Positions 45,001-52,281 of a stretch of DNA of 55,786 nt are shown piece after piece; the first letter of the stretch is position 1, and every line of letters begins with the position of its first letter. The stretch covers positions 1 to 55,786 of the forward strand of contig JAGIAD010000016.1 in NCBI GenBank assembly GCA_017745075.1, written 5' to 3'. The notes beneath the pieces were generated by a model that saw nothing but the letters and a program-made list of their open reading frames with translations, was not told the origin of the DNA and ran no database searches. The translations under genes and the position numbers were made by a program. This DNA is from Sphingobacteriaceae bacterium (GTDB taxonomy: Bacteria; Bacteroidota; Bacteroidia; Sphingobacteriales; Sphingobacteriaceae).

Positions 45001-45206
45001 GGAATTTCTAAATTTCTATGATTAAAAGCTATAATTGGTAAATTAACAGCTATACTACCATTGTATTGATTTGAGGTTACATTTACCCCTTTAGTTACAA
45101 GCTCAGAACTATTGGGTGATACAGTATTAAATGGATCCGGTATTTTTTGAGAAAATACATTTTGGGAACAAATTAATAATAGAACGAATAATTTAAATAA
45201 TTTCAT
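42069..45206 (-). CDS. SpvB/TcB-like RHS partner protein, exported
   Basis: A 1045-residue exported protein (signal ending NVFSQK). The N-terminal third, LELSYQSNGIRIDQRPTIVGIGWNINLGGEITRI-like, resembles SpvB and insecticidal TcB N-termini; the rest has sparse YD-type repeats and closes with YKYDAFGNVLEKQDG, TYYEYDSFQRLAYVKDQHKNIIKSYCYNYAGQMV. It has no toxin tail. In Bacteroidota such proteins sit directly upstream of DUF6443 RHS proteins, as here, and may form the lower half of a two-protein shell. The ATG at 45206 (MKLFKLFVLL) is chosen for its signal peptide; the longer frame to 45260 adds a Lys/Asn leader. Confidence 0.85.
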   Translation of the reverse strand: MKLFKLFVLLLICSQNVFSQKIPDPFNTVSPNSSELVTKGVNVTSNQYNGSIAVNLPIIAFNHRNLEIPIELSYQSNGIRIDQRPTIVGIGWNINLGGEITRIIHGYPDEKKATKYTPHRAGYYTSSGVYIPPIQSVEDVEDYDGSYLNLRNLLNNYNGNTQDFINNYVKPNYDNKIVDLAPDEFIFSFNGISGSFFFTPDGGVKFKSKSGVQLKVEYTLKDGAVINDLFLPRAITNFKLIDNKGIQYFFGGQNAIECSYPAQDVSPLASSNQPITVKFFSPGVTVNTWKLTKIIMPNGESIYLDYHVKEQIIDKAFINILGKIGANESFADGYDVNLSRKAVVKQCLLDSIYDTIGNKLKFNYQLSTSLGSITTFASTLAYKQSSTGVNAAMGHSFQVCSSYPGLTDGTITGDLKRGPQLYALKSITKLYNNSMIDSCLFNYRDETDKRLRLSSISKSDYLGNPRNIFQFEYNPTNLPEYTSKKDDFWGLYNGNNFFDYSVEAKNYTYNKINSDFINSKQPNFNYSTAEILEKIIFETKGYQKFEYEPNVSSSILNYDNRQIEQLSSNNISGGIRLKSITEYGDADQVLTQKKYHYVKNFSLNGILSSGIQRWKTNTIENYLKNASEWVWDFQLRPDFTKIGHDGNLVAYSEVTEEMVGNGFKTSYYENDDSITIPAAPISNGWDPQEINNFYTLRNGLLKKEEYFSNDRNELYEKNYLYDYSNDAHLTSISFLPPFPFSFPSGDMLMFSNYIFLNSNYTNNVYIHNPQLISVTTNSFYSGKMVSSIKNMEYDINSKLIKKETTLNSNNETSSVDYKYPYDFPSSSICQEMVNRNLISPVVEETYSVNNIQTKLIRTNFDQFDSGGIYPKSVETQIGSGPIQTKVSFFKYDAFGNVLEKQDGSSALREVYLWSYKSQYPIAKIFGNDFSTIKSALGGDNALSSFASNVNPDKIAVDSFLAPLKSTLPYTQMISYTHKPLVGMLSMTDIKGLSTYYEYDSFQRLAYVKDQHKNIIKSYCYNYAGQMVDCNQLSIPTRPFSIRITN

Positions 45207-45279
45207 AATTGAGGCTTTCTGTTGAGTATTTTTAGGTAATTTGTTAAGAGTTTTAGACATCGTAATTCGATTATTTTTT

Positions 45280-45465
45280 TTAAATCAAAACCAGCCTTTT
45301 ATTTAAGTTATCAAATTGTGTTTTCATATTTTTTATAATCTCTTGTTGAGTTTGATTTGTTTGTTTTTCTGTTTTCAATTCTTTATGATTTTTCCCAGAA
45401 GATATAATGTTGACTCCCCACTTTTCGAGCAATAATGCCACATTTTTATTCGTTAATTCAAACAA
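45280..45465 (-). CDS. Possible small leader ORF before the SpvB-RHS operon
   Basis: A 61-codon frame, Lys/Asn/Gln-rich (LEKWGVNIISSGKNHKELK, QTQQEIIKNMKTQFDNLNKRL), with no recognised family. It may be chance in AT-rich DNA. In its favour, its ATG lies 84 bp downstream of bipartite element C, similar to the 61 and 80 bp seen for copies A and D, and it is on the operon strand 73 bp before the SpvB-like start. Confidence 0.3.
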   Translation of the reverse strand: MFELTNKNVALLLEKWGVNIISSGKNHKELKTEKQTNQTQQEIIKNMKTQFDNLNKRLVLI

Positions 45466-45498
45466 TATTCTATCCAGTTTTTTATTAGTATTATACTA

Positions 45499-45514
45499 TC
45501 CCTATTAATAGGGA
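45499..45514. promoter_or_regulatory. Perfect 16-bp palindrome TCCCTATTAATAGGGA
   Basis: A perfect palindrome between bipartite element C and the first possible start codon of the RHS operon. Could be a dimeric regulator site or an mRNA hairpin near the transcript start. It is not found at copies A, B or D. Confidence 0.45.
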
Positions 45515-45549
45515 GCGAAACTAGATCAAAAAAAAGAAATTGTTAAATC

Positions 45550-45583
45550 TTTTTGACGAACGATGCTTTTCGAGTGATATTCT
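45550..45583 (-). promoter_or_regulatory. Bipartite upstream element, copy C
   Basis: Plus-strand reading TTTTTGACGAA, 11 bp, GAGTGATATTCT, upstream of the SpvB-RHS operon and just after the end of the secretion-type gene cluster (45661). Nearly identical to copy B over about 75 bp. Confidence 0.55.
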
Positions 45584-45660
45584 ATGCTTATTTCTTGATG
45601 AACGTAATTTTAGCCTTTCATAAAAATGCTAAACACTCTTTCATAAAACAGGAAAAATCC

Positions 45661-46206
45661 TTAATTCTCCTTCCCTACAAGCTGCAATTCCAGGTTAAGC
45701 TTATCGCTTTTTTCTTCGCTGCTATTTGCTGTTTTTTTCAACAGTTTGGCATTAGCAATTTTGCCAATTCCGGGGCTTTTGGCTAAAGTATCGAGCAGTT
45801 TAACTATATTGAAGTAACTGCCTTTAAAAATGAATTTCTGCGCCACTATACCCCGAGCAATTTCGCTGGTATCTTGTTCTGCGGTGGTGATGTTGGGACT
45901 AAAATTGATCTCTACATTTTTAGCAATGGCCATGGCCGATACCGATTGCCATAAGCGGTTTTCACGATCTTCATGCCTTACCTTATAACCTTTTAATACC
46001 GATTGGTAAAAAGCGTGTTTGCGCTCCAGTTGAGGAAAAGCGGCATCGGGTTCCTGTCCCGGTTGCTGTGCTGCCTTAAGCTGGTGGTTTAGTGCAACTG
46101 CAGAGATGGCCTTCTCGAAAGAAAAAACATAGGCAAGGTAAACTACAATGACCATTAGCAAAACCATGATCACCTTTTTGTTCTTAAGGTTTAGTTTTTC
46201 CAGCAT
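45661..46206 (-). CDS. GspM/PilO-like inner-membrane protein
   Basis: A 181-residue bitopic protein: short cytoplasmic start (MLEKLNLKNKK), one membrane helix (VIMVLLMVIVVYLAYVF), a helical periplasmic stretch (LERKHAFYQSVLKGYKVRHEDRENRLW) and a small alpha/beta domain (VEINFSPNITT, QKFIFKGSYFNIVKLLDTLAK, LNLELQLVG) as in PilO and GspM. These proteins pair with PilN/GspL to form the inner-membrane platform. Sequence identity to named families is low; the call rests on topology, size and position after the PilM/PilN-like gene (1-bp gap). Last gene of the cluster. Confidence 0.72.
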   Translation of the reverse strand: MLEKLNLKNKKVIMVLLMVIVVYLAYVFSFEKAISAVALNHQLKAAQQPGQEPDAAFPQLERKHAFYQSVLKGYKVRHEDRENRLWQSVSAMAIAKNVEINFSPNITTAEQDTSEIARGIVAQKFIFKGSYFNIVKLLDTLAKSPGIGKIANAKLLKKTANSSEEKSDKLNLELQLVGKEN

Positions 46207-46207
46207 A

Positions 46208-47398
46208 TCAATATTGGATCAATAGGTTAAATGCAAAACTTTCTGATTCGGTATCCTGCTGGTAGCGCAAGAGCTTAACTTCCTTTGCCCATTTTTTTTC
46301 TTTAAGCAAAAATATCCAGTTGTTTACGGCTGTCAGATTAGCCGTTTCGCCGGCTATCTTTACCGATGCAAGCACATCTTTTGCGCCATTGGTATCTTCT
46401 TTTACCTGATCAAATATTATCTCGTTTAAAGTAAGTGCCCTTGGTTTGCTGCTACCAATTTCATTGAGCAAAAAAGCATAACTGTAACCACCGTTCCAGC
46501 CGAGTTTTTCCAATAATACTTTTTGGTTGGTAATTTCCTTTTTCAACAGGTCGCTTTGATCTGCAGTTGCCGTAAGTGCTCCTACCTGCTGGTTAAGTTT
46601 TACATTTTCTGCATTGTAGTGCGTAAGTGCAAAAAAACTGATGAGCAAAAACCCTAATAGGACAAAAACAAAAATTCCGGCTGTTTTTTTAAGTTTTGAG
46701 CGCTCAAGAAAATCTTTAAAACGTTGATCAACCTGCTCGTTTTCAACTTTAATTACAGAAAGCTTGTCATGCAGAAAGAGCTGAAAAGCCAATGCATACG
46801 GCACTAAAAGCTTAGATTTAAGTTTGGTATTACCGAGTTTCAGGCTCCCTTTGTCTTCTGTTCCTTCCTGGTAACGATATTCGGTTATGTTCCCTTCTGC
46901 AGAGACCTCAAATTGATGCCCGTTAACTGAAAAACCTTCTCTCGCTCCGCTCAATAATTCCCAAATCGAAATAACCGGTAATGCACCAAGGCTCAGCATA
47001 TAAACATTTAATCCTGATGATTGCAGTTTACCAACAATATCATCAACAAATGTTTGCCTAACAATACTTACCCAGGCTCGGTCGTTAGACAACGTTTCCT
47101 GCACATAAAAATCTTTTTGTTCAACTGATGAAAAAGCTGTTCTGAATAAGTCTTTGTTCTCTGTTCCAATACCCTTGATCAGTTTGTGTATAATACCTTT
47201 TCCGTTAATGGATAGGGCTACCGGATATTTTCGGGGAATACGTTCCAGTACTTTAACCAAATTACCTTCTATCGTATGGTAATCGGCCGCATCTATATTA
47301 TCGCCTTTGCGAGTAACTACTGCATAACCGCAGCGATATGTTTCATTCTGCAATAGCGTGAGCTCTATACCCAAAATATGTTCAAAAGTTTCGAACAT
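46208..47398 (-). CDS. GspL/PilM-PilN-like platform protein
   Basis: A 396-residue protein. Residues 1-235 resemble an actin-fold PilM/GspL cytoplasmic domain (HILGIELTLLQNETYRCGYAVV, YPVALSINGKGIIHKLIKG, GLNVYMLSLGALPVISIWELL); a membrane helix follows (239-258, TAGIFVFVLLGFLLISFFAL), then a coiled coil and a PilN-like periplasmic domain (WNGGYSYAFLLNEIGSSKPRALTLNEIIF, VKIAGETANLTAVNNWIFLLKEKKW). It would link the cytoplasmic ATPase to the periplasmic apparatus. 2-bp gap to the secretin gene. Confidence 0.78.
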   Translation of the reverse strand: MFETFEHILGIELTLLQNETYRCGYAVVTRKGDNIDAADYHTIEGNLVKVLERIPRKYPVALSINGKGIIHKLIKGIGTENKDLFRTAFSSVEQKDFYVQETLSNDRAWVSIVRQTFVDDIVGKLQSSGLNVYMLSLGALPVISIWELLSGAREGFSVNGHQFEVSAEGNITEYRYQEGTEDKGSLKLGNTKLKSKLLVPYALAFQLFLHDKLSVIKVENEQVDQRFKDFLERSKLKKTAGIFVFVLLGFLLISFFALTHYNAENVKLNQQVGALTATADQSDLLKKEITNQKVLLEKLGWNGGYSYAFLLNEIGSSKPRALTLNEIIFDQVKEDTNGAKDVLASVKIAGETANLTAVNNWIFLLKEKKWAKEVKLLRYQQDTESESFAFNLLIQY

Positions 47399-47400
47399 GC

Positions 47401-49344
47401 CTAATATAAAATTGTAGGTTTAATAAATACCAGTGTTACTACCTTATTGTTCGATTTTTCCCTGCTGCTGAAAAGCCATTTCAGTATCGGGATTCGCGAT
47501 AAAATAGGCACACCTGAACCACTCTCGCTGCTTTCGGTACGTTCTAAACCACCCAGTACGATCATATCTTCGTTTTTGGCCCTGATAATAGAACTGAACT
47601 TGCTGGTTGATTTTGGTGGTGGTGCATTTAAAGGCGGGTTACCAATAAAATCGGATATGTTTACCTTAATGTTCAGCGTAACCTGGTCATCGCCCGAAAC
47701 TACCGGTTTGATATCAATTTCGAGATTTGCATTTACCTCTGTAAACTGCTCTGTAACAACTGTTTGCGCATTCAACGAAGGAATTACGTTTTGGGTTTTC
47801 TGACTATAAAACCGTGAGCTGCCGATACTTAAATTAGCCGAGTGACCATTTAGGGTTGATAATTTCGGTACCGAGCGGATATCAACATTATTATTGTTCT
47901 CTAAGGCGCTGAGTTTAACGTAAAAATTAGGCGTCACCCTGCCCAGATTTACCGAGCCGTTCCTGCCCAGTTTAGCCAGGAAATTGTTAATGGAATTGGC
48001 CCCAAAAGTATAATCGATACCGGGCAATATGGTTCCGCCTGTTTTTACACTATCAGAAACCCCTGCAGAGATACCGGTTTTAACGCTTTTACCTTTACGC
48101 ACATCTACCAATGTTACTTCTATCAGTACCATAGGCACTACCCGGTCTATCTGTTTAATATAATTTTCAATTTCATTTACCTGTGGCGAAGCCCCTGAAA
48201 GCAATATTGTATTCTGCTCCCTGAATTCTTTGATCTCCACCCCCCTTTTCCATTCGGCAGGGATCATCATCTGGATGGTATCCAGCGAGCGGTGCTGCAA
48301 TTGTACAATCCGGTTGGCCCGTAATCCTTCCAGCTTCCGGTCTCCGATCAAATACACCCCGCCATCTTTTTTAAAGGTATATTCTGTTCCCTGTAATAAA
48401 GCAGTAAGAAAAGTATCGTAACCGATACCATTTAGTTTGGTACTTACTGTTCCTTTAATATCTGAATAGATAAAATAATTGGCTCCTACCTCATTCGAGG
48501 CCGATTTGATCAGGTCTAATATTGGTGTATTTAGCGCATCTACGCTTACCGTGCGGTTGCCTTGGTTATCTTTCCGGCCACTTAAATTAAAGCTTGATGC
48601 ACCCTGCCCCCCAGCAGTTTTATTGCTTCGTTTTACTGCCGTGGCCTGATCGCCGTTTACATAAAGTTCTTCTCCTTCGCCTAAAGCCTGAAAAATGAAT
48701 ACCCCATCGTTGGTTTTGTTCATTTTAAGTTCATTGGCATAAGCCAGTTTTTCTAAAGCTACCTCAAAGGGAGCCGCAGCAATAAAACCGCTAACTTTTT
48801 TACTCATTAAGGCAACAGGAACCACCACATTTTTTTGCGAAAGCTGGCTGATTTTCTTGGCTACCTGGCTTAGGGTATCGTTATTGAGTTCAAAACCCAG
48901 GTATTCGTTTGATGCATTGTAATTTACACGAAAATCTTTAGGCGCTACAACCGGTTTAGGTGTCTGCACCTTGGTTACCGACATGATAGAGCCAATGAGG
49001 TTAACATCCAGGTCGTATTCTTTGGCAATGAACAGGATCACATTCATCGCTGTTTCGTTACGGAAATTGGTATAAACCTTAAAATTCAGTTGCGGATCGA
49101 TATTGATGTTCAGGTTATTGGCCTGTGCCAGGGCCCTTAAAAATTCTTGTGCAGAAGCCCCCGACATTGACAGTTGAACAGGTTGGTTTAAGCCCGGTAC
49201 GGTTACCGCAAGGTTTCTTAGGCGTTCTTCGATGGCTTTTAGCCGTTCCTGGCTGTTAACCTGGGCCGAGGCGGTTAAAACGGATAGATTTAAGACCATA
49301 AAGGCCAAACCCATCAATATTTTTAGTAGCGTTCTATTCTTCAT
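47401..49344 (-). CDS. Secretin (GspD/PilQ family outer-membrane channel)
   Basis: A 647-residue protein: signal peptide (1-27, ASAQV), periplasmic N-domains (VQLSMSGASAQEFLRALAQANNLNINIDPQLN; VNYNASNEYLGFELNNDTLSQVAKKISQLSQKNVVVP; a further STN-like block near 260-330) and the secretin core (about 400-647): VLIEVTLVDVRKG, NNNVDIRSVPKLSTLNGHSANLSIG, EDMIVLGGLERTESSESGSGVPILSRIPILKWLFSS, VTLVFIKPTIL. Forms the outer-membrane gate of a type II secretion or pilus-like machine. The gene adjoins the ATPase gene without a gap. Confidence 0.93.
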   Translation of the reverse strand: MKNRTLLKILMGLAFMVLNLSVLTASAQVNSQERLKAIEERLRNLAVTVPGLNQPVQLSMSGASAQEFLRALAQANNLNINIDPQLNFKVYTNFRNETAMNVILFIAKEYDLDVNLIGSIMSVTKVQTPKPVVAPKDFRVNYNASNEYLGFELNNDTLSQVAKKISQLSQKNVVVPVALMSKKVSGFIAAAPFEVALEKLAYANELKMNKTNDGVFIFQALGEGEELYVNGDQATAVKRSNKTAGGQGASSFNLSGRKDNQGNRTVSVDALNTPILDLIKSASNEVGANYFIYSDIKGTVSTKLNGIGYDTFLTALLQGTEYTFKKDGGVYLIGDRKLEGLRANRIVQLQHRSLDTIQMMIPAEWKRGVEIKEFREQNTILLSGASPQVNEIENYIKQIDRVVPMVLIEVTLVDVRKGKSVKTGISAGVSDSVKTGGTILPGIDYTFGANSINNFLAKLGRNGSVNLGRVTPNFYVKLSALENNNNVDIRSVPKLSTLNGHSANLSIGSSRFYSQKTQNVIPSLNAQTVVTEQFTEVNANLEIDIKPVVSGDDQVTLNIKVNISDFIGNPPLNAPPPKSTSKFSSIIRAKNEDMIVLGGLERTESSESGSGVPILSRIPILKWLFSSREKSNNKVVTLVFIKPTILY

Positions 49345-50769
49345 TTAGATAGCAAGTAACAAGGGGTAAATTTCTTCGATGGAGGTTAATCCATCGGCAA
49401 ATAAAGCAAAAGCGTTTTTAGATAATGTACTTATTTTTTTCTCTTCGAGAACAGGCTCAATAGCCATATTCCCTTTTCTGATTTCCTGTGAGAGTTCTGC
49501 ATCGATCGGGATAACCTCGTAAACCGCTTTACGCCCGCTATACCCTGTATAATAACATTGTGCACAACCGGTAGCAACAAAATGGCTACTTACTGCTTTA
49601 GGCGGATTAAACTGCCGTGGGTACCGCCCGGCCTCAAGCGGTTCTTCTTTTTTGCATCGCGGGCAAAGTAACCGTACCAGGCGCTGGGCCACAGTAGTGT
49701 TTAGTGTATTGGCGACCAAAAATCCAGGTATGCCCATATCCATTAAGCGCGATACAGTGCCCCAGGCAGAATTGGTATGGATGGTAGATAGTACCAGGTG
49801 GCCGGTAAGTGCGGCCCTGATGGCCATATTGGCCGTTTCGGGATCGCGAATCTCCCCTACCATAATCACATCAGGATCCTGCCTTAAAAAAGTACGCAGG
49901 GTGGCGGCAAAACCTAATCCGATATTCTCTCTTAATTGCACCTGGTTTACGCCTTCGAGGGTATACTCAATAGGGTCTTCGATGGTGAGGATATTCCGGG
50001 TACTTTTATTTAAAAGTTTTAATGTGGCATATAATGTAGTGGTTTTACCCGATCCGGTTGGTCCGCTTATTAAAATAATACCATTAGGCCGCTGTACGCC
50101 TTCCATATAGTGTTGCATATCCTGTTCGGATAAGCCCAGGGTATTGAGATCAATATCGGTACTGCTATTGTTTAATAACCTGAGTACAATTTTTTCGCCG
50201 TAAAGTGTTGGCAATACCGATACCCTGATATCGAAAGCGGCAAAACGTGCCGAGGTAAACTGGATCCTGCCATCTTGCGGCAAACGCTTTTCAGCAATAT
50301 CCAGGTTGGCCATAATCTTGATTTTATTGATCAGTGCAGGATAGTCTTTCTTTTCGATCTGGTAACGTTCAATCATCATCCCGTCTATCCTTACCCTTAC
50401 ACGGGCGCGTTTTTCGAAAGTTTCGATATGGATATCACTGCTTTTTAAACGCCTGGCTTCTTCAATCAATACGTTTAAAAAATCATCGTTGGCCGATATA
50501 ACCGAAACTTCTTTATCCTCACTTTCTGCCGATACATCGCCCAGGTAATATTTGGAAAGCAACCGGCTGATTTCCTGCTGATCGAGCGGTAATAGGGAGA
50601 CATCACAGCCCAGCATGACCTGCAATTCATCAGCAAGCTGATCCTGATCGCCAAGGCCATCCCAACACAATACCAAATTACCATTTGCACCGCGTTCTTT
50701 CGGGAATACACGGTACTCCATGGCAAACTCTTTGGATATCAACCCCAGTATTTCAGCTTTAACTTCCAT
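49345..50769 (-). CDS. GspE/PilB-type assembly ATPase
   Basis: A 474-residue cytoplasmic ATPase. N1E-like region (1-95), then NDFLNVLIEEARRLKSSDIHIE, DGRIQF, Walker A GPTGSGKT (236-243), Asp box TIEDPIEY, Walker B PDVIMVGEIRDPETANMAIRAALTGHLVLSTIHTN, and a tetracysteine zinc motif (CPRCKKEE...CAQCYYTG) typical of GspE and PilB. It powers pseudopilus assembly. Overlaps the upstream prepilin peptidase by 11 bp. A GspF/PilC polytopic platform protein, its usual partner, is not found next to it in this window. Confidence 0.95.
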   Translation of the reverse strand: MEVKAEILGLISKEFAMEYRVFPKERGANGNLVLCWDGLGDQDQLADELQVMLGCDVSLLPLDQQEISRLLSKYYLGDVSAESEDKEVSVISANDDFLNVLIEEARRLKSSDIHIETFEKRARVRVRIDGMMIERYQIEKKDYPALINKIKIMANLDIAEKRLPQDGRIQFTSARFAAFDIRVSVLPTLYGEKIVLRLLNNSSTDIDLNTLGLSEQDMQHYMEGVQRPNGIILISGPTGSGKTTTLYATLKLLNKSTRNILTIEDPIEYTLEGVNQVQLRENIGLGFAATLRTFLRQDPDVIMVGEIRDPETANMAIRAALTGHLVLSTIHTNSAWGTVSRLMDMGIPGFLVANTLNTTVAQRLVRLLCPRCKKEEPLEAGRYPRQFNPPKAVSSHFVATGCAQCYYTGYSGRKAVYEVIPIDAELSQEIRKGNMAIEPVLEEKKISTLSKNAFALFADGLTSIEEIYPLLLAI

Positions 50770-51286
50770 AACCGAGCAAATTTAGAAGGTGATTATCGGC
50801 AAGCAGATTGATACGTGGTGTAAACCAACCGGCAGCCATCAGTATCATCAACAGCAAAGCCTGATAACCTGCCAGGGGTATTTTTTTTCCATGTGTTTTA
50901 TCCTGATGGCCAAAAATCGCTGTAAATAAGATGATCAGCATGAGGCTTAACAGGTAAAAAAGCACATAATTTAGAAAGGAAAAACCAAAACACAGCACCA
51001 CCAGGAATAACAAATCTCCCAAACCGAAAAACCCATCGAATATGTTGGTCAGTTTTTTCTGTTTGACAGAAATATAGCCCGTTAATACCGCAAATTGCAA
51101 AGCTAAAAACATTCCGTTCTTAACTGCCTGCGAAATTGTAGATGTAAAACCCAATACTTTTACTGTAGCTGCTGTCATAAGCAGTAAAAGTACCGGAAAC
51201 ATCCACCAATAAATGCCCCGGTATTTAAAATCCTGGTAAACCATGCCTGCTAACACCATAAAAATCCCCCCCTGCAATAAAAACAT
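50759..51286 (-). CDS. Prepilin peptidase-like (A24 family, short form)
   Basis: A 175-residue polytopic membrane protein with about six helices. Both catalytic aspartates of type A24 peptidases can be placed: Asp19 in YQDFKYRGI (equivalent to D-x-K/R near the start) and Asp91 in FGLGDLLFL (the GxGD motif). The N-terminal methyltransferase domain of larger PilD proteins is missing, as in TadV-type enzymes. Its ATG shares one base with the pseudopilin stop (TAATG), which fits processing of that pseudopilin. The last residues lack known motifs. Confidence 0.85.
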   Translation of the reverse strand: MFLLQGGIFMVLAGMVYQDFKYRGIYWWMFPVLLLLMTAATVKVLGFTSTISQAVKNGMFLALQFAVLTGYISVKQKKLTNIFDGFFGLGDLLFLVVLCFGFSFLNYVLFYLLSLMLIILFTAIFGHQDKTHGKKIPLAGYQALLLMILMAAGWFTPRINLLADNHLLNLLGYGS

Positions 51287-51702
51287 TAATCGGCAACTAT
51301 CTCTTTTAAGTTTTTATCCTGGTCTATCTGCCAAACATTGTAAGTGCCATCGCCATCAAAATCGGCAACGGCCGTAGCTTTGGCCGTAAAGGTATTATTG
51401 GTGGCAGCTGTAATTTCAATTTTATAATTGGCTTTGCCGTCCTTTGCATCTGATGTCAGCTTTTCCTGAATAAACCCGATTTCCGATAAATCAGCAGAAT
51501 ATTTGGAGTGTTCGTAAAAATAGCTCTGTTCCAGCTTGGCTACGTGCTCCAACTGCATTTTGGCCTCTGTTGTTTTGGCTTTCGTAATGAGCGGCATCAG
51601 GTTAGGCAATGCCAGCAAGATCAATATGCCAATAATAGCCAATACAATCAGGATTTCGGTTAGGGTATAAGCATTAAACTTTTTAGACGTGTTTATTTTC
51701 AT
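51286..51702 (-). CDS. Type II secretion-like major pseudopilin (GspG-like)
   Basis: A 138-residue pilin. Class III leader KINTSKKFNA precedes YTLTEILIVLAIIGILILLALPNL. The expected cleavage falls between Ala and Tyr rather than the usual Gly and Phe; Glu at +5 is kept. After the membrane helix come the alpha-1 extension (KTTEAKMQLEHVAKLEQSYFYEH) and a C-terminal beta part with ADFDGDGTYNVWQIDQDKNL, likely a calcium-binding loop as in GspG. First gene of the cluster, with bipartite element D 80 bp upstream. Confidence 0.92.
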   Translation of the reverse strand: MKINTSKKFNAYTLTEILIVLAIIGILILLALPNLMPLITKAKTTEAKMQLEHVAKLEQSYFYEHSKYSADLSEIGFIQEKLTSDAKDGKANYKIEITAATNNTFTAKATAVADFDGDGTYNVWQIDQDKNLKEIVAD

Positions 51703-51782
51703 TTTGCGTTAATTTCTTTGGCCCGATCCATCTTAATAAGACGAGCATGTAAATTGCAAAGAAATAAATAATTTTCCCAATA

Positions 51783-51816
51783 TTTTTGACGAACAATATA
51801 AATTGAGTGATATTCT
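51783..51816 (-). promoter_or_regulatory. Bipartite upstream element, copy D
   Basis: Plus-strand reading TTTTTGACGAA, 11 bp, GAGTGATATTCT, followed by TTTTGGAGTAAA as in copy A. It lies 80 bp upstream of the pseudopilin start and just downstream of a 24-codon frame on the same strand. Confidence 0.55.
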
Positions 51817-51835
51817 TGTATTTTGGAGTAAAAAA

Positions 51836-51910
51836 CTAATTCTTAAACTTCTTCTGCTTAGGAATCGGAATACCAGTAGCTGCTGATTTTCTGTTTTCTT
51901 GTGGCTTCAT
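51836..51910 (-). CDS. Possible 24-residue peptide MKPQENRKSAATGIPIPKQK...
   Basis: An ATG-to-TAG frame of 24 codons encoding a basic, hydrophilic peptide that ends KKFKN. It starts with ATG at 51910 and ends 20 bp before element D, upstream of the secretion-type cluster. The codons look ordinary for this genome. It is too short to judge statistically; it could be a leader peptide, a small secreted peptide, or chance. Confidence 0.3.
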   Translation of the reverse strand: MKPQENRKSAATGIPIPKQKKFKN

Positions 51911-52099
51911 AATATTCGTTTTAGATCTCGTTAAAAGTTAATCATGACATTTATAAAATCGATATCACATTAAGCGTAAGAAGGTTTGTCTTCTGCGTAT
52001 GATCTAAACCACGCTGATTTATACTATTAAGCAATCAGGGCGCCTTAATTTAATAATGAAATTTCTTTGTGATTTGAGATATTATTTCTAAATTGCCTT

Positions 52100-52281
52100 T
52101 GCGAAGTACAAATAATATATTTTTTCATTTAAATCAGAAGACAAAAAATTCAGTAATTTATTTTTAACGATATTCCCGGCCGAGAGGTAGCCCCTCATTT
52201 CCTATGTCTCTGAAAAGAGTTATTTGGTACTTCGCAGCGGCCGGGATATTTAATTTTTTTTAGGTCATGCGAAGTACCAAA
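52100..52281 (+). ncRNA. Structured 5' region with possible start-codon-sequestering switch
   Basis: Three related segments: TGCGAAGTAC-AAA (52100-52112), its complement TTTGGTACTTCGCA (52223-52236), and TGCGAAGTACCAAA (52268-52281), the last covering the T and G of the ATG at 52267. The complement can pair with either copy, so start-codon pairing and release are mutually exclusive. Between them CCCGGCCG (52175-52182) pairs with CGGCCGGG (52238-52245), enclosing two hairpins: GAGG-tagcc-CCTC (52184-52196) and CTCT-GAAA-AGAG (52208-52219) with a GNRA tetraloop. A T-run follows (52253-52261). Could be a riboregulator; a decayed mobile palindrome is the alternative. Confidence 0.4.
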
